NCBI RefSeq assembly: GCF_000766945.1
Contig: NZ_KN266210.1
Span: 1-61,749, forward strand
Reading direction: 5' to 3'
Source: Cellvibrio mixtus subsp. mixtus J3-8
Lineage (GTDB): Bacteria > Pseudomonadota > Gammaproteobacteria > Pseudomonadales > Cellvibrionaceae
DNA: 61,749 bases
Notes under the pieces: model-generated
What the model was told of the DNA's origin: nothing
The model's input: only the letters and a program-made list of their open reading frames with translations
Databases searched by the model: none
Shown: piece by piece, positions 44,883 through 54,284 of the stretch
How the letters are laid out: every line of letters begins with the position of its first letter
Position numbering within the stretch: position 1 is the stretch's first letter
Program-made: the position numbers and the translations under genes

Positions 44883-46363
44883 TCCTGATCAGCTCCTGAC
44901 AGCACTTCGTCAATTGAGAACCAACGACGACGATCACTGGCCAGCATTTGCGCAGAAGCTTGCGGGCCCCAGCTCCCTGCCATGTAACCTTGCGGTTTGT
45001 TTTCCGGGCGCTGCCAGGCCTCGATAATCGGGTCGATCCAGGCCCAGGCTGCCGTTACTTCAGCGCGATGGATAAACAAACTGGCATCGCCAGCGGCTGC
45101 ATCCAGCATCAAGCGCTTGTACGCATCGGAATAGAAATCTTTATAGGTATCGGCAAAATTCAGGTTCAATACCATAGGGCGTAAATGGGTTTCGTGTTTT
45201 TCAAGATCCTTGGCAACCATAATAATCTTGATGCTTTCTTCCGGCTGCAAACGGATAATCAGGCGATTCGGCGTAGTGCCACCGGCGGTTTCCGGATATA
45301 CACGATGCGCAACATCTTTGTATTGGATAACGATTTCAGCAAAACGCTGTTTCATGCGTTTGCCGGTACGAAGATAGAAAGGCACATTCGCCCAACGGGA
45401 GTTATCGATATACGCGCGAATTGCTACGAACGTTTCGGTGTTACTTGGCTGCCCCAGCTCGTCCAGATAGCCCGGAACCTGTTTGCCGCCCAACTCACCC
45501 GCAACATATTGGCCGCGCACGGTATTGTATTTAACCGTGTTGCCCGTTAAGGGACGCAGATTCTCCAGCACTTTCAATTTTTCAGCACGGATACGCTCGG
45601 CCGTCATTTTGTTCGGTGACTCCATCGCCACCAGACATAACAGTTGGAGAATATGGTTTTGCACCATATCGCGCAGCGCACCGGCGCCGTCATAAAAACT
45701 TGCACGACCTTCCAGGCCTACGGTTTCAGAAATACTGATTTGTACGTGATCGATAGATTTTGCATCCCACAGATGCTCAAACATACCGTTGGCAAAACGC
45801 AAAGCCAACAGGTTTTGTACTGTTTCCTTACCGAGATAATGATCGATACGGAAAATGGCATCTTCCTTAAAGTATTCAGCGATTTGGCTGTTGATTTCCT
45901 CAGCAGTTTTACCGTCATAACCAAGCGGTTTCTCTACCACAACACGCGCTTTATCAGTAATTAAGCCAGATTCATGCAGATGCTTACAGGCCACACTGAA
46001 TACCGACGGCGGCGTTGAGAGATAAAACACACGTTGGCTGTTGCCACCGGAATTGAGCAATTGCGCCAGGGCTTCCCAATGCTGGTCCAGGGTGCCGATA
46101 TCAACAAACACCGGGAACAAACTTTTTTCAAATTCGTCCCAATCCGCAGCCACAAACTCGTCGGCATTCAGATGCTTTTCTGCCGCTTCACGCACTTTGT
46201 TTTTGTATTCGGCAACCATCTGGGTATTACGGCAAGTTGGAATAATTCGGGCACCGGCAGGCAAAGAGCCTTCGCGATGGGCGCGATAGAGGCCGGGAAT
46301 CAACTTGCGCAGGGCCAAATCGCCAGCGCCACCAAAAATGACAAAATCAAACGCTTCGAGCAT
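44876..46363 (-). CDS. zwf: Glucose-6-phosphate 1-dehydrogenase
   Basis: Oxidises glucose-6-phosphate to the lactone, feeding both the Entner-Doudoroff and pentose phosphate pathways. 495 residues. FDFVIFGGAGDLALRKLIPGLY is the dinucleotide-binding start, and the substrate signature RIDHYLGKETVQNLLALRFANGMFE is near residue 173. First gene of zwf-pgl-eda. Upstream lies an unusual array of about 18-bp repeats (46414-46497), 51-134 bp before the ATG, and then the edd terminator. The unit is therefore separately transcribed from edd. Confidence 0.97.
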   Translation of the reverse strand: MLEAFDFVIFGGAGDLALRKLIPGLYRAHREGSLPAGARIIPTCRNTQMVAEYKNKVREAAEKHLNADEFVAADWDEFEKSLFPVFVDIGTLDQHWEALAQLLNSGGNSQRVFYLSTPPSVFSVACKHLHESGLITDKARVVVEKPLGYDGKTAEEINSQIAEYFKEDAIFRIDHYLGKETVQNLLALRFANGMFEHLWDAKSIDHVQISISETVGLEGRASFYDGAGALRDMVQNHILQLLCLVAMESPNKMTAERIRAEKLKVLENLRPLTGNTVKYNTVRGQYVAGELGGKQVPGYLDELGQPSNTETFVAIRAYIDNSRWANVPFYLRTGKRMKQRFAEIVIQYKDVAHRVYPETAGGTTPNRLIIRLQPEESIKIIMVAKDLEKHETHLRPMVLNLNFADTYKDFYSDAYKRLMLDAAAGDASLFIHRAEVTAAWAWIDPIIEAWQRPENKPQGYMAGSWGPQASAQMLASDRRRWFSIDEVLSGADQEW

Positions 46364-46413
46364 GAGGAGTAATCCTGTTTATGAATCTGGACAGTGGATA
46401 TACATGTAAGAAT

Positions 46414-46497
46414 CTTTTTAAAATCAGGTGCCTTTATAAAACCAGCGCCTTTTTAAAATCAGGCGCCCTTTTAATTTCAGGCATGTTTTTAAAAACG
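46414..46497. repeat. Array of imperfect ~18-bp direct repeats in the zwf promoter region
   Basis: Units: CTTTTTAAAATCAGGTGC (46414-46431), CTTTATAAAACCAGCGC (46432-46448), CTTTTTAAAATCAGGCGC (46449-46466), CCTTTTAATTTCAGGCATG (46467-46485) and a partial TTTTTAAAA (46486-46494). Period 17-19 bp. The array fills the space between the edd terminator and zwf, where regulators of zwf would bind. It matches no binding-site consensus I know. Confidence 0.75.
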
Positions 46498-46499
46498 AA

Positions 46500-46523
46500 G
46501 ACCCCGAACACAGGTTCGGGGTC
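46500..46523 (-). terminator. Intrinsic terminator of edd
   Basis: GACCCCGAAC (46500-46509) and GTTCGGGGTC (46514-46523) form a perfect 10-bp stem; on the minus strand TTCGTTTTTAAAAA follows. It lies 14 bp after the edd stop. Confidence 0.9.
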
Positions 46524-46537
46524 GAAAATTTAACTGA

Positions 46538-48388
46538 TTACCAGTTAAACACTGTAGCTCCTTCTTCAGCCAGGCCCACCGACGAGCGGAACGGTGCAAA
46601 CAATTCGCGTCCCATTCCGTAGTGGACATTGGTCAAATCACATTGTGCTGGCTGGCGCTTCGCTAATTCTTCATCGCTGACAAGCAATTGCAGAGTTCCG
46701 GCTTCAGCGTCTAACTCAATCAAATCACCCGTATTAATCAGGCCGATTACGCCGTTATCGAGCGCTTCTGGCGTCATATGGATAGCTGCCGGAATCTTAC
46801 CAGAGGCGCCTGACATACGACCATCAGTTACCAATGCAACTTTAAAACCGCGATCTTGCAACACACCTAACGGCGGAGTCAGCTTGTGCAACTCCGGCAT
46901 ACCACAGGCTTTTGGCCCCTGGAAACGCACCACAGCGATAAAGTCTTTTTCCAGTTCCCCGCGCTTGAACGCCGTCTGTAATTCTTCCTGGCTCTGGAAC
47001 ACAATTGCCGGTGCTTTCACTTTACGATGCTCGGCTTTAACTGCAGAAATCTTGATCACCGAACGTCCAATATTTCCTTTCAGCAAACGCAAACCACCTT
47101 CCGCCGCAAACGGTTTTGACGGTGGACGCAACACTGAATCATCAAGGCTCTCAGCAGCGGCATCACGCCAGACCAACTCACCATTCTCGAGGAATGGCTC
47201 TTTAGTGTAATGCGATAAACCGCCGGTTGGACCCATAATGGTTTTCACATCATCGTGCAATAAGCCTGCACCGCGCAGTTCACGAATCAGGTAACCCATA
47301 CCGCCTACCGCCTGGAAGCGGTTTACATCCGCCAAACCGTTGGGATAAATACGGCACATCAGCGGGATTATATCTGAAATGTCAGACAAATCCTGCCAGT
47401 CAACAATCACACCCGCGGCACGGGCAATCGCCACAATATGCATTGCGTGGTTAGTGGAACCACCGGTAGCCATCAGGCCAACAATACCGTTTACCACTGA
47501 TTTCTCGGTCACGATATCCGCCAGGATAACGCGGCTCTCTGCGCGGGTGATGTGCGCCAATTGGTGCACATGGGCACGGGTCAATGCTTCACGCATCGGG
47601 GTGTAAGGGTTGATGAACGTACTGCCAGGCAAATGCATGCCCATAATTTCCATCAACATCTGGTTGGTGTTGGCGGTACCGTAAAACGTACAGGTACCTG
47701 CACTGTGGTAAGAGGCACTCTCTGCTGCCAGTAATTCTTTGCGCCCCACTTTACCTTCAGCAAACAATTGGCGCGCTTTCGCTTTTTCAGCGTTGGACAA
47801 ACCGGGAGTCATCGGACCCGCCGGTACAAAAACAATGGGCAATTGCCCGAACGACAAGGCACCGATCATCAAACCGGGAACGATTTTGTCGCACACCCCG
47901 AGACACATAGCACCATCAAACATATCATGGGACAGCGCAATCGCGGTACTCATGGCGATAACATCGCGACTGAATAGCGACATCTCCATACCCGGAAAGC
48001 CCTGGGTTACACCGTCACACATAGCGGGAACACCGCCAGCCATTTGTGCAGTCATCCCTACTTCTTTGGCAGCGGCCTTGATGGGCTCGATGTACTCGCC
48101 GTAAGGAACGTGCGCGGACAGCATCTCGTTATACGAGGAAATAATCCCCAGATTCGGTGCCTGCCCTTCTGCCAATGCTTCTTTATCAGATGCATTACAG
48201 GCAGCAAAACCATGGGCCAGGTTGGCACAACCCAGGTGATGACGTGCAGGGCCTGTGCTGCGGAATTTATCGACGCGCGCCAGGTAGGCGGCACGGGTAT
48301 CTTTGCTGCGAGCGGTAATGCGCTCGGTAATTGCAACAAGTCTTGGATCTGTAGCTAACACGTCAGTCATGGGAATACCATTGCTCAT
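46538..48388 (-). CDS. edd: Phosphogluconate dehydratase (Entner-Doudoroff)
   Basis: Dehydrates 6-phosphogluconate to KDPG, the first committed Entner-Doudoroff step; an iron-sulfur dehydratase of the IlvD/Edd family. From the ATG at 48388 it is 616 residues. Blocks seen: [36 protein letters not shown] and [17 protein letters not shown], which supply cluster cysteines, then [20 protein letters not shown], and [21 protein letters not shown] near the end. The start is uncertain: ATGs at 48388 and 48370 are both in frame and neither has a strong ribosome site. It lies 161 bp downstream of pgi on the same strand and has its own terminator. Confidence 0.95.
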   Translation of the reverse strand: MSNGIPMTDVLATDPRLVAITERITARSKDTRAAYLARVDKFRSTGPARHHLGCANLAHGFAACNASDKEALAEGQAPNLGIISSYNEMLSAHVPYGEYIEPIKAAAKEVGMTAQMAGGVPAMCDGVTQGFPGMEMSLFSRDVIAMSTAIALSHDMFDGAMCLGVCDKIVPGLMIGALSFGQLPIVFVPAGPMTPGLSNAEKAKARQLFAEGKVGRKELLAAESASYHSAGTCTFYGTANTNQMLMEIMGMHLPGSTFINPYTPMREALTRAHVHQLAHITRAESRVILADIVTEKSVVNGIVGLMATGGSTNHAMHIVAIARAAGVIVDWQDLSDISDIIPLMCRIYPNGLADVNRFQAVGGMGYLIRELRGAGLLHDDVKTIMGPTGGLSHYTKEPFLENGELVWRDAAAESLDDSVLRPPSKPFAAEGGLRLLKGNIGRSVIKISAVKAEHRKVKAPAIVFQSQEELQTAFKRGELEKDFIAVVRFQGPKACGMPELHKLTPPLGVLQDRGFKVALVTDGRMSGASGKIPAAIHMTPEALDNGVIGLINTGDLIELDAEAGTLQLLVSDEELAKRQPAQCDLTNVHYGMGRELFAPFRSSVGLAEEGATVFNW

Positions 48389-48599
48389 TGGGTCTGTACC
48401 GTCCACAAGCCGGTTGCTTGTGAAGTCTGTGCGAATCAATCAACCCGCACATAGCACCGGATGCATTGCCCGGCGCTGTTTATCTTATATCTCCCGGCCT
48501 TATGATCCTGGCCCTGTGCCTCTCGGCTTAGCAGCACTTTGGACACAAATCCAAAATGCCGCCATATCTTTACCGTTTTTTATCAACGCTTATAACGGT

Positions 48600-50264
48600 T
48601 TATTTACCCGCTTTGGCGCGCTTGTAGAAATCAATCAAATTGCGAGTGGATGCATCGTGACCAGCATTGGTCGCCTTGGCCAGATCCAGTTCAGGCTGAA
48701 TACCTGCTGCCAGCACTTTACCAAGCTCGACGCCCCACTGATCAAATGAGTGAATGCGCCAGATGATACCTTGAACAAAGATTTTGTGCTCATAAAGCGC
48801 AATCAAGGCACCTAACGTACGGGCATCCACTTTATTCAACAGGATGGTATTGGTTGGGCGATTACCGCGGTGCACCTTGTGCTCGACAATCTCTTCAATG
48901 CGCGCAGCACTGACGCCTTTAGCGGTAAGGTCGCGACGCACCTGATCCGCATCACTACCCTGCATTAATGCCTGGGTTTGGGCGAAGAAGTTGGCCATTA
49001 ACGCATCATGATGCCCTTCTACAACAATATTTGGCGTCACTGAGCCGATAAAATCAGCCGGGATAATATCTGTACCCTGGTGCAGCATTTGATAAAACGC
49101 GTGCTGTCCATTGATACCGACTTCGCCCCACACCAGCGGAACACTGGCATAAGCAATTTGCTCGCCTGCCCAGTTTACAGATTTACCGTTACTTTCCATT
49201 TCCGCCTGCTGCATGTAAGCAGGGAAACGGTGTAAACATTGATCGTAAGGCAGCAATGCCTGAGCTGGATAATTGAGGAAGTTGCGGTTCCAAATCCCCA
49301 CCAGCGCCAGCATCACCGGCGCGTTCTCTGCCAAAGGAGCAGTCTGGAAATGCTGGTCCATTTCATAAGCGCCTTGCAGCAACTCATCAAACAGTTCATA
49401 CCCGAGGAACAGAACAATCGGCAGGCCGATAGCGGACCACAAGGAGAAACGCCCGCCTACCCAGTCCCACATATCAAAGATATTTTCTTCCGCGATCCCA
49501 AATGCAGTTACCAGCTTGCGATTGGTTGAAACCGCAACGAAATGTTTGGCGATTGCCGCTTTGTCGCCCGCCGCTGCCATAAACCACTTCTCTGCCGTGC
49601 TGGCGTTAGTCATGGTTTCCTGGGTAGTGAAGGTTTTGGAAGAGATTACAAACAACGTCGTTTCAGGGTTCAAACCGTCCAGCACTTCTGCGATCTGCAC
49701 GCCGTCAATGTTAGAGACGAAATGGATATTGAAACGCTTGTCGCTGTAAGCCTTAAGCGCTTCACAGGCCATCAGCGGCCCAAGGTTTGAGCCACCGATC
49801 CCGATACTCACGATATCGGTAATGGTTTTGCCGGTATAACCAGTCCACGCGCCCGAGCGTAGCTTTTCGCTAAGTTTGCGCATACGCTCAAGCTCGGCAT
49901 TAATTGCCGGGCGGACATCAACGCCGTCAATCAAAATTGGCTGGGACGATTTATCGCGCAAGGCCACATGCATAACCGCGCGATCTTCAGTCGCATTAAT
50001 ATGCTCACCGGCGAACATACGGCTGCGCCAGGCTTCAATATCGGATTCTTTGGCCAGAGCCAATAAAGCGGCTTTGGTTTCGTCAGTAATCAGGTTTTTG
50101 GAGTAATCAAGCAGGAGGCTGGAAAGTTGTAAGGAGAACTTGTCAAAACGCTTGTCATCGGCGGCAAACAATGCCTTCATGTGTTGCGTTTTCAACTGGG
50201 CGGCATGGGCACTCAAGGCTTTCCAGGAGGGTAAATCAGTGGGACGAAGGTTTGGATTAGTCAT
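48600..50264 (-). CDS. pgi: Glucose-6-phosphate isomerase
   Basis: Interconverts glucose-6-phosphate and fructose-6-phosphate; in Entner-Doudoroff organisms it also recycles triose back to glucose-6-phosphate. 554 residues. IVSIGIGGSNLGPLMACEALKAY, VGGRFSLWSAIGLPIVLFLGYE, and the C-terminal signature FDQWGVELGKVLA are all present. GGAG precedes the ATG at 50264. It leads the minus-strand central metabolism block and has a 566-bp upstream region shared with a divergent GH84 gene. Confidence 0.97.
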   Translation of the reverse strand: MTNPNLRPTDLPSWKALSAHAAQLKTQHMKALFAADDKRFDKFSLQLSSLLLDYSKNLITDETKAALLALAKESDIEAWRSRMFAGEHINATEDRAVMHVALRDKSSQPILIDGVDVRPAINAELERMRKLSEKLRSGAWTGYTGKTITDIVSIGIGGSNLGPLMACEALKAYSDKRFNIHFVSNIDGVQIAEVLDGLNPETTLFVISSKTFTTQETMTNASTAEKWFMAAAGDKAAIAKHFVAVSTNRKLVTAFGIAEENIFDMWDWVGGRFSLWSAIGLPIVLFLGYELFDELLQGAYEMDQHFQTAPLAENAPVMLALVGIWNRNFLNYPAQALLPYDQCLHRFPAYMQQAEMESNGKSVNWAGEQIAYASVPLVWGEVGINGQHAFYQMLHQGTDIIPADFIGSVTPNIVVEGHHDALMANFFAQTQALMQGSDADQVRRDLTAKGVSAARIEEIVEHKVHRGNRPTNTILLNKVDARTLGALIALYEHKIFVQGIIWRIHSFDQWGVELGKVLAAGIQPELDLAKATNAGHDASTRNLIDFYKRAKAGK

Positions 50265-50830
50265 TTACTACTCCGCAAACAAATTGCATAGATGGCATTC
50301 CTAAAAACAGGTGGTTGATTCCTATTGTCGTTGTTAGTTAATGCTGTTAGTGGTACCAGGACCGAATGGGCAGGTCTACGCCTTTTGCAAACACGCTAAA
50401 TTACCGACATTTTGCCTATTGCAGGAAGGATAAACTTCCTACATCAAAACACACTTGCAAACATGCCATCCTAGATTTTCGCCTTATAAAGAGAGACTCT
50501 AATAAAAAAGCAGCCGACTCATGAAACTTTCGCAAAAACCTGGAAAAATCCTTGAAAAATTTCTGCAGGAACAAACAAAAATTGTCCGGCACAAAAAGGC
50601 CGCTATGATAGGCAGATGGGTTTTAGGTGTCAATTAAACCACAAGCTCCACCCCGGCACCGAAACGCACGATTGCCATGAAATTTACGCAAACAATTCGA
50701 CAAAAACTCTCCGGGGTTCAACACATTACTTTTTTAGTGAAGGCGTTTTATACACCAGGCAAACAACCTCGCTGACATTTTTAATTTTTCAATTCACAAT
50801 TTTTGTCGAAGACCTCAGGAAAGATCGATT
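50265..50830. other. Long divergent intergenic region, pgi / GH84
   Basis: 566 bp holding the promoters of pgi (minus) and the GH84 gene (plus). A 38-codon ATG frame at 50521-50637 and an 89-codon frame beginning at 50616 are open, but neither has a ribosome site or family features. No strong hairpin or terminator was found. The length leaves room for regulation or a small RNA, but nothing specific can be claimed. Confidence 0.45.
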
Positions 50831-51931
50831 ATGCGCAATACCTTATTGGCAGCGAACAAAAACCATACAACGCCGATCGGCGTGATTGAAGGTTTTTTCG
50901 GCAAACACTGGAGCTGGGAAAGCCGCATTGCTTATGCATTTTTTTTAGCACAACATAAGTTCGATTTTTATATTTACGCACCAAAAAGCGACAAGTATTT
51001 GCGTAAACACTGGCAACAGGATTGGCCAAATACAGAAAAAAAACACCTGCAATCATTGCGTGGAGCCTATCGCAACGCAAATGTTGATTTCGGGATAGGA
51101 CTTAGTCCCCATGAAATTTATCTGGATGCCTCGCGGGATCAACGCCAATTACTTACGAAACGAATTCAACAAATCAATACCCTGGAACCGGATATCCTCT
51201 GCATTTTATTTGACGATATGCGCGGTGACATTCCCGACCTGGCGCAAATCCAGATTGATATTGCCCATCAGGCAGCACAGGTAACGACCGCGAAGAAAAT
51301 AATTTTTTGCCCCACCTATTACAGTTTCGATCCGGTACTGGAAAAAGTCTTTGGAACTATGCCGGAAAACTATTGGCAAACCTTTGCAAAAAAACTGGAT
51401 CCAGACATTGATATGTTTTGGACAGGGGAAAAAGTATGTTCAACCCATTACCCACAAATACATTTAAATGAAGTGACTGATTTACTCGGGCGAAAACCTT
51501 TTCTATGGGATAACTATCCGGTCAACGATGGCGCAGTAAAATCAAATTTACTGCAACTGCGCGCTGTTAATAAAGAACATGCCTTGCTGGATGGAAAAAT
51601 TGCAGGCCATGCATTGAACCCCATGAACCAGGCATGGCTTTCACAAATTCCGTTAGCAAGCCTGCCTATCGCCTACCAGCAAAAAAACAATTACGATACC
51701 AATACGGTGTTTGAGCAACTTTGCCTGTCACTTTGCGGTGACAAGCTTGCTGCAGAGTTGTTCAGTGACATTGAGCAGTTTCAGGATAAAGGATTAAAAC
51801 ATCTTACTGATGTCGAAAAACTTTCCTTGCTTAAAAAATATAAAATTTTCACAAACAATCACTATGCGCAGGAAATTGTTGATTGGCTCAATGGCGAATA
51901 TCAATTTGATCCCGCGTGTTTAACAGAGTAA
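50831..51931 (+). CDS. GH84-family beta-N-acetylglucosaminidase (O-GlcNAcase-like), no signal peptide
   Basis: 366 residues. PIGVIEGFFGKHWSWESRIAY (residues 15-35) is the hallmark start of the GH84 barrel. The catalytic Asp pair is in CILFDDMRGD (D128, D129), used in substrate-assisted hydrolysis of beta-GlcNAc. Downstream WTGEKVCSTHY and PFLWDNYPVNDGAVKSNLLQLR, with the Asn that positions the N-acetyl group, are typical. No signal peptide and no accessory modules: it is little more than the barrel, much shorter than secreted clostridial or Bacteroides enzymes. It probably acts in the cytoplasm on imported amino-sugar oligosaccharides or muropeptides; protein O-GlcNAc removal is an alternative. 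AGGAAAG precedes the ATG. Confidence 0.88.
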   Translation: MRNTLLAANKNHTTPIGVIEGFFGKHWSWESRIAYAFFLAQHKFDFYIYAPKSDKYLRKHWQQDWPNTEKKHLQSLRGAYRNANVDFGIGLSPHEIYLDASRDQRQLLTKRIQQINTLEPDILCILFDDMRGDIPDLAQIQIDIAHQAAQVTTAKKIIFCPTYYSFDPVLEKVFGTMPENYWQTFAKKLDPDIDMFWTGEKVCSTHYPQIHLNEVTDLLGRKPFLWDNYPVNDGAVKSNLLQLRAVNKEHALLDGKIAGHALNPMNQAWLSQIPLASLPIAYQQKNNYDTNTVFEQLCLSLCGDKLAAELFSDIEQFQDKGLKHLTDVEKLSLLKKYKIFTNNHYAQEIVDWLNGEYQFDPACLTE

Positions 51932-52600
51932 TTAATTTTCCAACTGTTTTTGCAACCATTGCGATATAGCCACTACCTGTTCACCACACAAAGTGTGCTC
52001 CATTGGATAAGTTTCATAACTCACACTTTCATTAAATGTTTGCACAAACTTGAATGCGCGCTCCCCCAGGATAGGCGCAACAATTGGATCGCGTGTCCCG
52101 TGCTGAATTAATATCGGAGTATTTTTATTTGCCTCATTAATATTGATACTGCTGCCAGTTGCAAAATAGCTGGATAACACTAAAAAACCACCCAAGGGTT
52201 TATCAAATGTATAACCGGCTTGATAAACTACTGCCCCGCCCTGCGAAAAACCAGCGAGGATAATTCGCTCGCTGGCAATCCCGCGGTCCAATTCACGGCG
52301 AATTAGATCCTGTACCGCGATCGCACTCGCATTTAATTGTGCTTCATCAATTTTACGCTCCAGATTCATTTCCAGAATGTCATACCAGGCTGGCATAAAA
52401 TAACCGGCATTCACGGTAACTGGAATTTGCGGGGCATGGGGGAAAATAAAACGGACGGATAAAGAATCCGGCAACCGCAGCTCAGGCACTAACGGCGCAA
52501 AGTCATGCCCATCGGCGCCCAGACCATGCAGCCAAATAACACTCGCAGAGACAGGTACGCTAGCGGAACTCTCAATTTCAACAGAAGGTAAATGTGTCAT
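51932..52600 (-). CDS. Carboxylesterase/phospholipase-family alpha/beta hydrolase
   Basis: 222-residue cytoplasmic serine hydrolase. SVIWLHGLGADGHDFAPLVPEL (oxyanion region, residues 20-41), the nucleophile elbow AGFSQGGAVVYQAG near residue 117, the acid in HGTRDPIVAP near 170 and the His in YPMEHTLCGEQV near 202 match the dimeric carboxylesterase II/acyl-protein thioesterase family. Substrates are short acyl esters. It converges with the GH84 gene, whose stop is directly adjacent (51931/51932). No Shine-Dalgarno problem: AAGGG precedes the ATG. Confidence 0.92.
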   Translation of the reverse strand: MTHLPSVEIESSASVPVSASVIWLHGLGADGHDFAPLVPELRLPDSLSVRFIFPHAPQIPVTVNAGYFMPAWYDILEMNLERKIDEAQLNASAIAVQDLIRRELDRGIASERIILAGFSQGGAVVYQAGYTFDKPLGGFLVLSSYFATGSSININEANKNTPILIQHGTRDPIVAPILGERAFKFVQTFNESVSYETYPMEHTLCGEQVVAISQWLQKQLEN

Positions 52601-52770
52601 AGCTGCCCTTTTCGCCTAATTTTTGAACTAACCAATAAAATTCATGCATTTTTTTGCTGCTTTATATCATTGCGTGATTATTGCAACACACACGGAAGAT
52701 AAAACCACACTACACTAACAACAGTTTCACATATCACCCGCCAGTGCATCATTGAATGCTAAGGAACACC

Positions 52771-54183
52771 ATGAGCAATCTCAACCCTAATCAACCTGAG
52801 CTACACGCTAACGGCGAACACAAAACGATTGATGCATTAATCGCTCCCATCGATCAATTAAATATTCTGTCCAAAATGGAAGTGGCCAAGCTGCTGGATT
52901 CCAGTCAAAGCGGGCTCTACAAATTATTTCGCAGCTGTTCCCTGGCCGTGCTTAATACCGGCAATGACCTGGACGATGGCAAGGAATTGCTAGAGCGTTA
53001 TAAAGACTTTGACATCAGCATTGTGCAAGAAGAACGCGGCATAAAACTCGCGGTAAAAAATGCACCGGCTAACGCATTTGTTGATGACAAAATGATTCGT
53101 GGTATCAGCGAGCATTTGTTCACCGTATTGCGCGATGTGATTTACAACAACGATGAAATCAATGGTAATACCAAATTTAATTTATTGTCTTCAGAGGGAA
53201 TTACGGATGCAGTATTCCATATGCTGCGCAACGCTAATTTATTAAAACCCGGGCTGGACCCTAACCTTGTAGTGTGTTGGGGCGGCCACTCTATCAATCG
53301 CATTGAATACGACTACACCAAGGAAGTGGGTTATCAATTAGGTTTGCGCAGCCTGGATATTTGCACTGGTTGCGGCCCCGGTGCTATGAAAGGCCCAATG
53401 AAAGGTGCAACTATCGGCCATGCCAAGCAACGCATTAATAATGGCCGTTATATTGGCATCACAGAGCCCGGTATTATCGCGGCGGAAGCACCCAATCCGA
53501 TTGTGAATCAATTGGCGATTATGCCTGACATTGAAAAGCGCCTTGAAGCATTTGTGCGCGTGGGGCACGGCATTATTGTCTTTCCAGGCGGCGCCGGTAC
53601 AACTGAAGAAATCCTTTACATCCTTGGCATCCTTCTGCATCCGGAAAATAAAAATATTCCCTTCCCATTAATTTTTACCGGTCCGGAAACCTCCGCTGAA
53701 TATTTCCAACGTATCGATAAATTTATCGGCGATACCCTGGGTGAAGAAGCGCAATCACATTACAAAATTATTGTGAACGACCCCGATGCAGTAGCGCGCG
53801 AGATGAAGGAAGGTATCAAGAAAGTACGGGAATTCCGCAAGTACAGTGATGATGCCTACTATTTCAATTGGCAATTGAAAATCAGCCCTGATTTGCAGCA
53901 ACCATTTATTCCAACCCATGAAAATATGCGCAACCTTGAATTGCACAAAAACCAACCGGTGAACCAGTTGGCGGCAAATTTGCGCCGTGCATTTTCTGGA
54001 ATTGTGGCAGGTAATGTGAAGGAAGAAGGCATTCTGGCAATCGAACAATTCGGCCATTTCGAATTGCACGGTGATTACGAAATCATGCATCCCGTGGACG
54101 AATTATTGGAATCCTTCGCTCGTCAAAGCAGGATGAAACTGCCCGGACGCGAGTACATACCCTGCTATAAAGTTATAAAGTGA
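52771..54183 (+). CDS. ppnN: Nucleotide 5'-monophosphate nucleosidase PpnN (YgdH)
   Basis: Hydrolyses purine and pyrimidine nucleoside monophosphates to base and ribose-5-phosphate; in E. coli it is stimulated by (p)ppGpp. 470 residues. It has the YgdH N-terminal domain (ALIAPIDQLNILSKMEVAKLLDSS), a central Rossmann LOG domain (VCWGGHSINRIEYDYTKEVGYQLGLRSLDICTGCGPGAMKGPMKGATIGHA) and the catalytic signature VFPGGAGTTEEILY near residue 275, followed by a C-terminal extension as in PpnN. The ATG at 52771 has AAGGA ten bases upstream and is preferred over one 15 bases earlier. The candidate Csr-type RNA lies just downstream on the same strand. Confidence 0.95.
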   Translation: MSNLNPNQPELHANGEHKTIDALIAPIDQLNILSKMEVAKLLDSSQSGLYKLFRSCSLAVLNTGNDLDDGKELLERYKDFDISIVQEERGIKLAVKNAPANAFVDDKMIRGISEHLFTVLRDVIYNNDEINGNTKFNLLSSEGITDAVFHMLRNANLLKPGLDPNLVVCWGGHSINRIEYDYTKEVGYQLGLRSLDICTGCGPGAMKGPMKGATIGHAKQRINNGRYIGITEPGIIAAEAPNPIVNQLAIMPDIEKRLEAFVRVGHGIIVFPGGAGTTEEILYILGILLHPENKNIPFPLIFTGPETSAEYFQRIDKFIGDTLGEEAQSHYKIIVNDPDAVAREMKEGIKKVREFRKYSDDAYYFNWQLKISPDLQQPFIPTHENMRNLELHKNQPVNQLAANLRRAFSGIVAGNVKEEGILAIEQFGHFELHGDYEIMHPVDELLESFARQSRMKLPGREYIPCYKVIK

Positions 54184-54211
54184 ACATAATTTTGATTTTT
54201 TAATTATAGGC

Positions 54212-54229
54212 TGTAGTCAATTTCCTACA
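54212..54229 (+). promoter_or_regulatory. GacA/UvrY-type upstream activating palindrome
   Basis: TGTAGTCAATTTCCTACA: 9 of the 12 specified positions match TGTAAG-N6-CTTACA, the site through which GacA/UvrY activates Csr/Rsm RNA genes, and the left and right TGTAG/CTACA arms are perfectly symmetric. Its centre is about 65 bp before the probable start of the GGA-rich RNA, the spacing usual for such promoters. A -10-like GATAAT is at 54274-54279. Confidence 0.7.
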
Positions 54230-54284
54230 AAACTTAGCGAATTTTGCGACTAGTTCGTCATCTGCCAGATCCGGATAATGGCAA

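Noticed and set aside
43350..46537. HexR operator sites near zwf and gapA
   Set aside because: I looked for TGTA-rich palindromes of the known consensus and found none convincing.
50521..50885. Short frames (38 and 89 codons) in the pgi/GH84 intergenic region
   Set aside because: No Shine-Dalgarno, no recognisable motifs, and the longer frame overlaps the GH84 start.
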